NCBI GenBank assembly: GCA_959599915.1
Contig: CAUGJE010000008.1
Location: 28,434-92,433 of the forward strand
Length of the DNA stretch: 64,000 nucleotides
Direction: 5' to 3'
From: an uncultured Collinsella sp.
GTDB taxonomy: Bacteria; Actinomycetota; Coriobacteriia; Coriobacteriales; Coriobacteriaceae
Below are positions 42,101 through 49,952 of this stretch, in pieces (the first letter of the stretch is position 1; each line of letters begins with the position of its first letter). The position numbers and the translations under genes are program-made. The notes under the pieces are model-generated. The model ran no database searches. It was not told the origin of the DNA and worked only from the letters and a program-made list of their open reading frames with translations.

Positions 42101-43084
42101 TTAGTAGGAAAGCTTCCACATGTAGCGACGCATGGTCAGCGGGTGCTGACGGGCCTCGGCGATCTGGTTGCCGTACTCGCGCATAACGGCGAGGTGCAGC
42201 AGCGGGTTGAAGTAGGTGACGACGCTCGCGGGCACGGCGTCAGCCAGGCCATAGTCCTTGGAGTCGATCAGAGCGACCTTGGCGCCCATGCGCTCAAGGA
42301 AGGTGAGGGCGCGGGCGTCCATCGGACGGGTGGCGCCATCGGACATGAAGAAGACGTAGGGCTTACCCTCGGTGGAAACCTCGAACGGGCCGTGGAAGTA
42401 CTCGCCGGTGTTGTAGGCGGCGGCGTCGATCCACTGCATCTCGGTGAACAGGAAGGCGGCGTGAGAATAAGCCATCTTCTCGGAGGCACCGGAAGCCATG
42501 AAGTAGATCATCTTGTCGTCCTTGAAGTCCTCGGCGAACTTCTTGGCGAGCTTCTTGCAGTGCTGAGCGGCGTTCTCGCAGAGCTCGAAGACGTTGGTGA
42601 GGCCGGTGATCATGTCCTCGTAGTGGTCATAGCCCTCGGTCTGCTGAAGGATCTCGAGAGCAAGAGCGATGGCGTAGCCGGGCTTCTCGCACTTGGCAGC
42701 ATAGTTGGCGTGGAAGCCGTGAACGATGACATGGTCGGCGTCGACGGTCAGAGCGGAGCCAGCCTTGTTGGTGAGGGAGACGACCGGGCAGTTGTGCTTC
42801 TTGGCGGTCTTGTTGGCCTCGACGGTCTCGGGCGTGGAGCCACCGAGGGAGCAGGTGATCACGAAGGTGTGCTCGTTGACCCAGGAAGGCGTGTCGTAGT
42901 TGAACTCGTTAGCGGTGAAGATCTGAACGTTCAGCTTGTCCGTGTTGTTGGCCAGGAAGTACTTGGCGGGGTAAAGGTCGGACATGGAAGCACCGCAGCC
43001 GACGAAGGCGACGCTGTGGATCTCGTGGTTGGACAGGACGTCAGCGACGATCTGCTTAGGGAGGTTAAGGTCGATCTCGTACAT
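42101..43084 (-). CDS. SIS-domain sugar-phosphate deglycase/isomerase (SIS-3)
   Basis: 327 residues, two SIS folds. VAFVGCGASMSDLYP (about 25-39) and ITCSLGGSTPETVEA (about 76-90) bind phosphate; AAYNTGEYFHGPFEV has the conserved Glu/His; the end is HPLTMRRYMWKLSY, nearly the same as SIS-4. It is predicted to cleave or isomerise the phosphorylated sugar imported by cluster 2. AAAGGA lies 9 nt before the ATG. It is the last gene of IIAB-IIC-IID-SIS, behind a separate hairpin at 43178 that may lower or stabilise its message. Confidence 0.87.
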   Translation of the reverse strand: MYEIDLNLPKQIVADVLSNHEIHSVAFVGCGASMSDLYPAKYFLANNTDKLNVQIFTANEFNYDTPSWVNEHTFVITCSLGGSTPETVEANKTAKKHNCPVVSLTNKAGSALTVDADHVIVHGFHANYAAKCEKPGYAIALALEILQQTEGYDHYEDMITGLTNVFELCENAAQHCKKLAKKFAEDFKDDKMIYFMASGASEKMAYSHAAFLFTEMQWIDAAAYNTGEYFHGPFEVSTEGKPYVFFMSDGATRPMDARALTFLERMGAKVALIDSKDYGLADAVPASVVTYFNPLLHLAVMREYGNQIAEARQHPLTMRRYMWKLSY

Positions 43085-43177
43085 CTGACACATTCCTTTC
43101 GATTTTTGCGGCGCCACTTTGCCGGACGCTCGCAGGGTTACCGTGATTTGGACCGAGTCGCCGGCCCGTTGAGAATA

Positions 43178-43202
43178 TGTCAAAGGGACTGCCCCTTTGA
43201 CA
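43178..43202. terminator. Intra-operon hairpin between IID and SIS-3
   Basis: TGTCAAAGGG / CCCTTTGACA around a 5-nt loop, with flanking A/T. It could be a partial terminator or an mRNA end stabiliser. Confidence 0.55.
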
Positions 43203-43274
43203 CATTTAGGGATGGAAGCCTGCCTGGGGTATGGGATGCCAGGCAGGCCCCCGGGGGAAAGCGCTTGGTCGCGA

Positions 43275-44108
43275 CTAGGCCAGGATGCCGGCCGCGGAGA
43301 GGGCGATGCCGCCCACGATGGCGATCACGAGAAGCCAACCGGTGTTGACGTTCTTCTTGATGAGCCAGTACATAAGGCCGGTGAGGCCGAGGGAGATCAT
43401 CTGGGGCATCATGCCGTCCAGGATGTCCTGGATAACGACGGTGCCCTCAGCGAACTGCAGCGGGGTGGTGGCGCCGATCAGCGTAGCGATCATGCCGCCC
43501 ACGGACATAAGACCCACGATGCCGCAGACATACATGAGCTTTTCCATGAGGTCGCCGCCCTGAAGCTTGCTCAGGTACTCGTGGCCGCCCTGATAGCCCA
43601 TCTTGGCTGCGAACCAAGTGATCAGCACAGAGGGGACGATGGAGATGAGCATGGCCAGGATCGGGCCCATGATGGAGCCCTGCTGAGCCAGCTGAACGCC
43701 CAGGCCAAAGGCGATAACGCGGATGGTGCCCTGGAAGAGGGAGTCACCGATGCCGGAAAGCGGACCCATGAGGGAGGTCTTGACCGCGTTGATCGAATCG
43801 GGATCGAAGTTCTCGGGATCCTTGGCGTACTCCTCCTCCATGGAGGCGGCGAGACCTAGGACAAAAGCGCTCGTCTGCGGGGTGCAGTTGTAGAACGCCA
43901 TGTGACGGTGGTAAGCCTCTTTCTTAGCAGCGAGCTGCTTGGGGTCGGACTCGTCCGGATAGAGGCGGTCGAGCGTAGGAACCATGCCGTAGAGGAAGCC
44001 CATGTTCATCTGACGCTCGTAGTTCCAAGAGGCCTGGATGGCCCAGGAGCGCCAGAAGAACTGGCTGACCTTCTTGTTCAGGGACACGTCCTTGGTTGCG
44101 GTTGCCAT
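43275..44108 (-). CDS. PTS mannose-family IID subunit (cluster 2)
   Basis: 277 residues. Signatures are FFWRSWAIQASWNYERQMNMGFLYGMVPTLDRLYP, HMAFYNCTPQTSAFVLGLAASMEEEY, VKTSLMGPLSGIGDSLFQGTIR and a C-terminal helix pair. The ATG at 44108 has GGAGGAA; upstream residues in the open frame belong to the IIC region and are not used. It lies 13 bp after IIC. Confidence 0.94.
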   Translation of the reverse strand: MATATKDVSLNKKVSQFFWRSWAIQASWNYERQMNMGFLYGMVPTLDRLYPDESDPKQLAAKKEAYHRHMAFYNCTPQTSAFVLGLAASMEEEYAKDPENFDPDSINAVKTSLMGPLSGIGDSLFQGTIRVIAFGLGVQLAQQGSIMGPILAMLISIVPSVLITWFAAKMGYQGGHEYLSKLQGGDLMEKLMYVCGIVGLMSVGGMIATLIGATTPLQFAEGTVVIQDILDGMMPQMISLGLTGLMYWLIKKNVNTGWLLVIAIVGGIALSAAGILA

Positions 44109-44121
44109 AGTGTGTTCCTCC

Positions 44122-44916
44122 TTAGTCTTCGTCGTCTTCGAGCGGATCGTAGTCGGAATCGACACCGGCGGCTGCATGGGAACCGTTGAACTTGAAGCCC
44201 ATGAAGACGACAGCCAGGCACACACCGATCAGAGCGACCGCGATGACGGACAGGTTGAGGTAAGCGGCGAGCAGGAAGCCGATGAACAGGAACGGGGTCA
44301 TACCCTTCTTGATCATCATGGTGAGCAGCAGAGCCAGACCGTAGGCGGTCATAATCTTGGTCGAAACGTTGAGACCGGTGGACAGCCACTCGGGAACCAT
44401 GTTGACGATGGCCTGAACCAGGTCGGTGCCAACAAAGACGGCGAGGAAGATCGGCAGGAAGTACATGACAGCGTACAGACCGGAGCCGGCGCAGATGTGC
44501 ATACGGTAGGCGGTCTTGAACTTACCGTTATCGATCGCGTTATCGGCCACATGGGTGAGGGCGGCGATGATGGAACGGAACACGATGCCGAGGAGCTGAC
44601 CCAGGACGGCGACCGGGATGGCGATCGTCATGGCGGTCTCGGCGGAAGCATCGGTCAGGCACGCGAAGGCAGCTGCCACGATGCCGCCCAGGACCATATC
44701 GGGCGGAACGGCGGCGCCGACCTGCACCAGGCCCATGGATACGAGCTCGACGGCGGCACCGACGGCAAGGCCGGTGGGCACATCGCCCAGCAGCAGACCG
44801 ACGAGCGTGGCGCCAACGAGGGGCTGCTCGAAGTTAAGACGGCCGAGCAGGCGGGAGTCCCACATGCAGAACACGCCGACGAGGCCGACGAGCACCGCAC
44901 TGATGAACGTATTCAT
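44122..44916 (-). CDS. PTS mannose-family IIC subunit (cluster 2)
   Basis: 264 residues. Typical IIC helices: FISAVLVGLVGVFCMWDSRLLGRLNFEQPLVGATLVGLLLGDVPTGLAVGAAVELVSMGLVQVG, then VPPDMVLGGIVAAAFAC. The tail DSDYDPLEDDED is strongly acidic. AAAGGAG precedes the ATG. It is 36 bp after the IIAB gene. Confidence 0.94.
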   Translation of the reverse strand: MNTFISAVLVGLVGVFCMWDSRLLGRLNFEQPLVGATLVGLLLGDVPTGLAVGAAVELVSMGLVQVGAAVPPDMVLGGIVAAAFACLTDASAETAMTIAIPVAVLGQLLGIVFRSIIAALTHVADNAIDNGKFKTAYRMHICAGSGLYAVMYFLPIFLAVFVGTDLVQAIVNMVPEWLSTGLNVSTKIMTAYGLALLLTMMIKKGMTPFLFIGFLLAAYLNLSVIAVALIGVCLAVVFMGFKFNGSHAAAGVDSDYDPLEDDED

Positions 44917-44952
44917 ACCCTTCTCCTTTCAGTCAGGCAAAAGCCTGGTTGA

Positions 44953-45876
44953 TTACAGCTTGGCGTCGATGTCGACGCTCTGATACGTAGGGGTCTGCTG
45001 GACGTAGAGCTTGATGCCCATGTCGAGCAGCTGGTTGACGTCGGCCTTCTGGGTGGCGTCGAGGAAGACGGAGCTGTCCTTGCCGCCAATCTGATCGGCA
45101 CCGTCGTGGTTGGCGGTGGCGCCCAGGTTGATGGCGTCGAGCTTGTAGCCCTGGCAGAACTGCAGCATCTCGGCAGTGTTGCCAAAGACGAACATGACGC
45201 GCTCGCCGAGGGTGTTGAGCTTGTCCATCTTGGCGAGGGCACGCTCGACGGTGAAGACGTTCAGGCGCACGCCCTGGGGCTTGGCCAGCTTAAGAGCGCC
45301 CTTCTTGATGTCATCGTTGGCGGCAGCGTTGTCGACGACGATGATGCGCTCGGCCTGAACCTTGGTGGTCCAGGTAAAGACGACCTGGCCGTGCAGCAGA
45401 CGGTAGTCAAGACGTGCGAGGACGATCTTGGCGGGACCGGAGCTGTGACGGGACGCCTTAGCCTTCTTGGCGGGAGCCGCGGCGGCCTCGACCGGTGCGT
45501 TGGGGTTGGTCAGGCCGGTGCGGGCCTCGTTGATGAGGGCCGCGAGCTCGGCGCCCTTGACGGGGGCGGGGCTCATAGCGAGCGTCAGTGCCAGCGGGAT
45601 GTTGAAACCGCTGACAACCGTGAACTTCGTGCCGTTCTTGGAAAGCTCGACCATGCTGTTGTTGACCGAGCTGCCGAGCATATCGGTCAGCACATAGACG
45701 GTGTCGTCCGCGTTGAACGTGGCGATCATAGCGTCCACCTTATTGGTGATGGGCTCCTTGTCGTCACGAGCAAGCGACACGACGTGGACGTTCGACACGT
45801 CGCCGAGAACCATCTCGAGCGTGTCTTTGGCGCCTGCGGCCAGGCCGCCATGAGATGCGAGAATGATCTGATTCAT
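44953..45876 (-). CDS. PTS mannose-family IIAB fusion (cluster 2)
   Basis: 307 residues. The IIA domain covers 1 to about 122 with the active His9 in IILASHGGLA. An Ala/Lys/Pro-rich linker is at 123-148. The IIB domain follows, with His162 in LARLDYRLLHGQVVF. Both phosphocarriers are thus in one chain, unlike cluster 1. A very strong AAAAGGAGGAGG site precedes the ATG. The GntR-3-like operator and TATAAT box lie at 45904-45920. Confidence 0.95.
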   Translation of the reverse strand: MNQIILASHGGLAAGAKDTLEMVLGDVSNVHVVSLARDDKEPITNKVDAMIATFNADDTVYVLTDMLGSSVNNSMVELSKNGTKFTVVSGFNIPLALTLAMSPAPVKGAELAALINEARTGLTNPNAPVEAAAAPAKKAKASRHSSGPAKIVLARLDYRLLHGQVVFTWTTKVQAERIIVVDNAAANDDIKKGALKLAKPQGVRLNVFTVERALAKMDKLNTLGERVMFVFGNTAEMLQFCQGYKLDAINLGATANHDGADQIGGKDSSVFLDATQKADVNQLLDMGIKLYVQQTPTYQSVDIDAKL

Positions 45877-45903
45877 CTTGCCTCCTCCTTTTCGTTATGG
45901 TCA

Positions 45904-45920
45904 TTATAACGTCTTATACG
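45904..45920. promoter_or_regulatory. GntR-3 operator-like site at the PTS cluster 2 promoter
   Basis: The reverse strand reads CGTATAAGACGTTATA; a perfect TATAAT -10 box overlaps its right half, so a bound repressor would block transcription. The -35 is weak. Confidence 0.6.
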
Positions 45921-46059
45921 TTGCGGATATTGCTAATTAGTATAAAGACCGTTCGCGGGTGAAAATCGACCGTTGACGGGTTTAACGTACTTGAAACGTT
46001 GGGGCTGGGCAGGCCGGCGCTGGCTGGATAACCCCAGGTCAGACCCTGCGCGCAATCCC

Positions 46060-47178
46060 CTATCGCACGAAGTACCAGGGGCTTTCCTGCACGGTGGGCT
46101 CCAGCGCAATGCCCGTGCGCTCGCGGAACAGATCCATGTCCTGCGATTTCTCCGTCCACCACGCGTTGGGCTTAAAGGTCATGCTCTCAACGACATGACC
46201 GACAAACACACTGTTGCGCAGCTTGGAGAAGTCGGTGTTCATAATCAGGATAGACGCGAGCACCAGCACAATGCCCAGAACCTTGATCGCGCCGGCGGAC
46301 TCGGCATAGACACCAATGCCCACTATTACGGTGACGACCGTCTCGAAAGACATTACGACGGGAACTTTCGATGTCTCGAGCCCCATGGACAGACCCTGCA
46401 TATATAAGATGTAAGCCACGGCTGTGGGGATGAGTCCAAAGCCAAGGAACAGCAGCAGCAGCTGTGGCGACATTGCCGCGGCGACATCCGGCCACGGAGC
46501 CGCGATAGCTGCCATAACCGCACCGCCAAAAACAAGGCCCCAAAACGTGACAGCCAGCGGGTGGACCGTCTTGGTTGCTATCCGGCTAAACACCGCGAGC
46601 GACGCACCGCAAAGGCCTGCAATCACGCCCGACGTGACGCCCCAAACCGAAAAATGGAAACCGGAAAGGTCGCCATTGGTCACTGCAAGTACACAGCCGC
46701 CTATGTTAAAAGCGATGGCAACGAGCTTGTTGGGGGTCACGTCCTCGCGATAAAGCACGCGGCCGAGCACGACGCCAAACACCGGCGAGGTGTAGAGCAG
46801 CACCGAGGCCGTGGACATGCCCACCTCGTGCATGCACTCGTAATAGCAGGTGTTGGCGGCGGCCAAACCGACAATACCGACAAGTGCGCAGGGAACAAGC
46901 TCTTTAGGGCTTGCCTTGAACAGGGCCAGCGGACCCTGAGCCACGGTAGACCCCTCACCCGGACGGCAGCCCATAAACATCAGGACCGGCGCCAAGATAA
47001 GCGCTCCGACCAACAAGCGAAAGGCAGCCATACTCTGGGACGTAACGCCCATGGCCGAGATGCCGTTTACAAAGATTCCGATGCTGCCCCACATAAGCGC
47101 GGCGATCAGCACCAGCACATAGCCCAGATTGCTTTTCTTCAACGCAGCCTCCTCGGTATTGTTTCCAATATGTTTCAT
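46060..47178 (-). CDS. EamA/DMT-family transporter
   Basis: 372 residues, about ten helices in two EamA repeats (LGYVLVLIAALMWGSIGIFVNGI; YILYMQGLSMGLETSKVPVVMSFETVVTVIVGIGVYAE), then a hydrophilic C-terminal tail of about 50 residues (SKLRNSVFVGHVVESM...SPWYFVR) that is not part of the domain. The substrate is unknown. A GntR-3-like operator lies 5-20 bp upstream of its start, so it probably exports or imports a metabolite of the same pathway as PTS cluster 2. Confidence 0.88.
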   Translation of the reverse strand: MKHIGNNTEEAALKKSNLGYVLVLIAALMWGSIGIFVNGISAMGVTSQSMAAFRLLVGALILAPVLMFMGCRPGEGSTVAQGPLALFKASPKELVPCALVGIVGLAAANTCYYECMHEVGMSTASVLLYTSPVFGVVLGRVLYREDVTPNKLVAIAFNIGGCVLAVTNGDLSGFHFSVWGVTSGVIAGLCGASLAVFSRIATKTVHPLAVTFWGLVFGGAVMAAIAAPWPDVAAAMSPQLLLLFLGFGLIPTAVAYILYMQGLSMGLETSKVPVVMSFETVVTVIVGIGVYAESAGAIKVLGIVLVLASILIMNTDFSKLRNSVFVGHVVESMTFKPNAWWTEKSQDMDLFRERTGIALEPTVQESPWYFVR

Positions 47179-47182
47179 ACTA

Positions 47183-47198
47183 CGTTATAGTCGTTATA
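47183..47198. promoter_or_regulatory. GntR-3 operator-like site before the DMT gene
   Basis: CGTTATAGTCGTTATA, a direct repeat of CGTTATA. It shares 13 of 16 bases with the PTS cluster 2 site. Confidence 0.6.
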
Positions 47199-47248
47199 TA
47201 CATTTTTCAAGGCACAAATCGGCGAACGAGGAAATGATTCCCAGGAGT

Positions 47249-47288
47249 GTCCCCAAGTGCCGGCACAAAAGGAACGTCCCCAAGTGCC
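47249..47288. repeat. Short direct repeat GTCCCCAAGTGCC
   Basis: Two perfect 13-bp copies (47249-47261, 47276-47288) in the DMT-to-SIS-4 gap. A related AACGTCCCCAA is at 9620. Confidence 0.6.
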
Positions 47289-47400
47289 AACCACGGCAAC
47301 GCCGACGTTTTGGCAATGTCAGCGAGCGCCCGTCATTTGAGCCAAGGTGCCGTGAAATGAAAAGGCGCTGACCTTCTGGTCGCGCCTTTGAAATTGAACG

Positions 47401-47466
47401 GCAGATTGGCCAAATGCCGGGTGCGCAGCGTCGGCCGGTCCGCCGTTCGGTAGAACGGCGGAACCA
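47401..47466 (-). repeat. G-family hairpin, copy G2
   Basis: 66 nt, directly after the SIS-4 stop. The perfect stem GGTTCCGCCGTTC / GAACGGCGGACC has a 4-nt loop. Same position relative to a stop codon as G1. Confidence 0.7.
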
Positions 47467-47473
47467 ATATCCC

Positions 47474-48466
47474 CTAGTAGTCCAGCTTCCACATGTAGCG
47501 GCGCGTCATGTAGTCCTTGTGGGTGACGGCAGAGAGCGCACGCATGTAGACGTTGTTGAGGATCGGGGCAAAGATCAGGTGGTTGAAGTACTCGCTCACG
47601 CTGTCCTTGATGTCGTTGAGGCCGAGCTCCTTGGCGTCGAGCTGATAGACGCGCTCGCCACCGTACTGATTGACGAAGCGGATGCCGCGCTCGTCGTTGC
47701 AGCGGCTGCGGCCGACGCTGATGAGCTGGAACAGCGAGGTGCGCTTGTCCAGGATCTCGAAGGGGCCGTGGAAGAAGTCGCAGGTGTTGATGGTGCAGGA
47801 GTCGATCTGCAGCATCTCCTGCACGTTGCAGATGCTAAAGACGTAGGCGGCACCAAAGAGCGGACCTTGAGCCATCACGTTGATGCAGGGCTTGTCGGCG
47901 TTCTGCTCGGCCCACTTGGCAGCAAGCGGACGGGTGTACTCGACGGCCTTGCGATAGATGGGGTCAACCAGGTCGAAGGCGGCCATAGCGGTCTCGTACT
48001 CGGCATAGCCCTCGGTCTGCTGCGTAAGCTCCATGGCGATCATGGTTACGACGGCGGAGTTGGTACGGCCCATGCAGGACTCGTCGACGGCCAGGCTGTC
48101 ATACTGGATCTTGTAGTCGCAGACCTCGGTGAGGCCGGATTCGTCAACATAGATGGCGATGGTGCTGGCGCCGTGGTCCTTGGCGACCTGGGCGGCGACG
48201 ATGGTCTCCTTGGTGCCGCGCATGGACACGACGACGGCCAGGGTGTTCTCGTTGACGTAGGCAGGCGTGGCGTGCACGAACTCGTTGCTGGTGTAGCTGG
48301 AGCTCACGACCTGCGTGGCCTCGTGCTCCATAAAGTACTGGGCAGGATAGTTGCCGCCGTTGGATCCGCCGGCGCCAATCCACACGACGCGCTTGATGCC
48401 GCCCTTGTCTGCCTTGTCAGCCAAAACCTGGGAGACGACATCCTTAACCTGTTCCTGAGTAGTCAT
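47474..48466 (-). CDS. SIS-domain sugar-phosphate deglycase/isomerase (SIS-4)
   Basis: 330 residues. VVWIGAGGSNGGNYP (about 27-41) and VVSMRGTKETIVAA (about 78-91) form the phosphate site, with Ser replaced in the second block. CTINTCDFFHGPFEI has Asp in place of the Glu seen in the other three, which might change activity. The end is YMTRRYMWKLDY. AAAGG is upstream of the ATG. It is divergent from GntR-4 and has no PTS beside it. Confidence 0.83.
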   Translation of the reverse strand: MTTQEQVKDVVSQVLADKADKGGIKRVVWIGAGGSNGGNYPAQYFMEHEATQVVSSSYTSNEFVHATPAYVNENTLAVVVSMRGTKETIVAAQVAKDHGASTIAIYVDESGLTEVCDYKIQYDSLAVDESCMGRTNSAVVTMIAMELTQQTEGYAEYETAMAAFDLVDPIYRKAVEYTRPLAAKWAEQNADKPCINVMAQGPLFGAAYVFSICNVQEMLQIDSCTINTCDFFHGPFEILDKRTSLFQLISVGRSRCNDERGIRFVNQYGGERVYQLDAKELGLNDIKDSVSEYFNHLIFAPILNNVYMRALSAVTHKDYMTRRYMWKLDY

Positions 48467-48504
48467 CGTGCATCAGCCTTTCTTCTCGTTTGATGCTGTC
48501 GATG

Positions 48505-48524
48505 GCATACAAGTTACATACATG
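48505..48524. promoter_or_regulatory. GntR-4 operator-like site 1
   Basis: GCATACAAGTTACATACATG, near the SIS-4 start. It matches site 2 at 17 of 20 positions. Confidence 0.6.
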
Positions 48525-48643
48525 TTTTGGCGATGTCGATTAGTTGTATGCTATATTTGTCTTAGATATTTTGCTGATACGGTTTTCGATAACTCGTTAC
48601 CAGCAGTTTTGTTGTTGTATTGGATACATGCTTGATTAGGTAA

Positions 48644-48663
48644 GCATACAGGTTAGATACAGG
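48644..48663. promoter_or_regulatory. GntR-4 operator-like site 2
   Basis: GCATACAGGTTAGATACAGG ends 8 bp before the GntR-4 ATG. Half-sites GTTGTATGC (about 48571) and GTATTGGATACATGC (48617-48631) lie between the two. Confidence 0.6.
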
Positions 48664-48671
48664 TTGATCGC

Positions 48672-49394
48672 ATGAGCGCTTCGTCTAAAAAGAAACTGAC
48701 CCAATACGAGCGTCTGGCGACCACACTTCGCGACCGCATCGCTGCCGGCATCTACGCCTGCGGAGACAAGCTGCCGTCCGAGATGGAACTCATGGACGAA
48801 TCGGGTCTGTCGCGCAGCACCGTGCGCCATGCCCTTAAGGTGCTCGTTGACGAGGGCCTGGTTCGCACCGAGCGCGGGCGCGGCGCCTTTGTGGCCGACA
48901 CGCCGGCGCTCCACGAGAACAACCTGGTGTTTTCGAGCTACACAGCGCAGATCCAGGGCCAGGGCATGAAGCCCACCACGCGCACGGTGGACTCGGGCTT
49001 TGCCAAGGCCGCGGGCAATGTGGTCAAGTTCTTCGATGCCGCCGCGGGCAGCAAGCTCGTCAAACTTGTCCGCCTGCGTTATCTGGACGATGCGCCACTG
49101 TGTCTGGAGACCACCTATCTACCACCGAGCTTTGCAGCACTCATCGATCGCGATATCAACGGTTCGCTCTACGCCACGCTGCGCCAAGAATTCCATCGCG
49201 CGCCGGCACAGGGACATAAGACCTTTGAGGTGTGCTATGCCTCACAAAACGAGGCGTTTTTGCTCAACGTTGAGCGCGGACAGGCCCTGATCCTGATCAC
49301 CGACTACGTCTACGACACCGACGGTCGCCCGCTCCATGTCTCCAAGCGCATCCAACGGACCGACCGCGCCAAATACACCGAGCCCATCGGCTAG
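48672..49394 (+). CDS. GntR/HutC-family regulator (GntR-4)
   Basis: 240 residues. The winged helix (TQYERLATTLRDRIAAGIYACGDKLPSEMELMDESGLSRSTVRHALKVL) is at about 10-58, then a UTRA domain (about 85-235) ending VYDTDGRPLHVSKRIQRTDRAKY. It is transcribed away from SIS-4 and shares a 205-bp control region with it. A signal related to the SIS-4 substrate is the expected inducer. Confidence 0.9.
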   Translation: MSASSKKKLTQYERLATTLRDRIAAGIYACGDKLPSEMELMDESGLSRSTVRHALKVLVDEGLVRTERGRGAFVADTPALHENNLVFSSYTAQIQGQGMKPTTRTVDSGFAKAAGNVVKFFDAAAGSKLVKLVRLRYLDDAPLCLETTYLPPSFAALIDRDINGSLYATLRQEFHRAPAQGHKTFEVCYASQNEAFLLNVERGQALILITDYVYDTDGRPLHVSKRIQRTDRAKYTEPIG

Positions 49395-49545
49395 CGCGCC
49401 AAACCAGGCAAAATGCACCTAATATACGTTTTACCTGCGGTTTTTATAAAATCTCAAACCAGCATGGCGCAAATGCCAGCATCGCCTGGCAACGCACGCC
49501 GTCCAAGCTCAACTGTTCCTGCCCAGAATATCCAGCACCGTAAAC

Positions 49546-49668
49546 CTAAGTGAGTAGACTTTTCGCGATCTGCCGAGCACACCCAAAACAGCCATCTCTG
49601 TGACCTGCGATTTTAGTAAGGCAGATACGCTTTGTGCTCGCCCTGCGCCAAAAAGTCTACTCACTTAG
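49546..49668. repeat. B-family element, copy B2 (123 bp)
   Basis: The ends CTAAGTGAGTAGACTTTT and AAAAGTCTACTCACTTAG are an 18-bp perfect inverted repeat. Same length as B1. CTTCTTGCGGCGA recurs 55 bp downstream. It sits in a 543-bp gene-free gap together with C3. Confidence 0.9.
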
Positions 49669-49758
49669 CTCGCAAGGCGTCCCGAGGTGACGATTCAGGT
49701 CAAAATAGCATACGAACGACGTGCTTCTTGCGGCGATCTGATGCCACAAGACAGCCAA

Positions 49759-49952
49759 AAACCTGCCAAAAAGGGACAGGTTTAGTTTGGTCGGTTTTAT
49801 CTGGGGTTTTGCTGCATCCGCAGGTCAATCGCCTTGGTCATACACACCCAAAACAAAAGCCGCCGCGAAGGTATCCGCATCCTTCGCGGCGGCTTGCAAC
49901 GTTTGCCCAGATAAAACCTGCCAAAATAAACCTGTCCCTAAATGGTAGGTTT
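49759..49952. repeat. C-family element, copy C3 (two inverted arms)
   Basis: Left arm 49759-49806 and right arm 49905-49952 are 48-nt inverted copies of the C core. Between them is a perfect GC hairpin (49857-49894, AAGCCGCCGCGAAGG / CCTTCGCGGCGGCTT). The right arm runs into the last codons of the GNAT gene. Confidence 0.8.
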
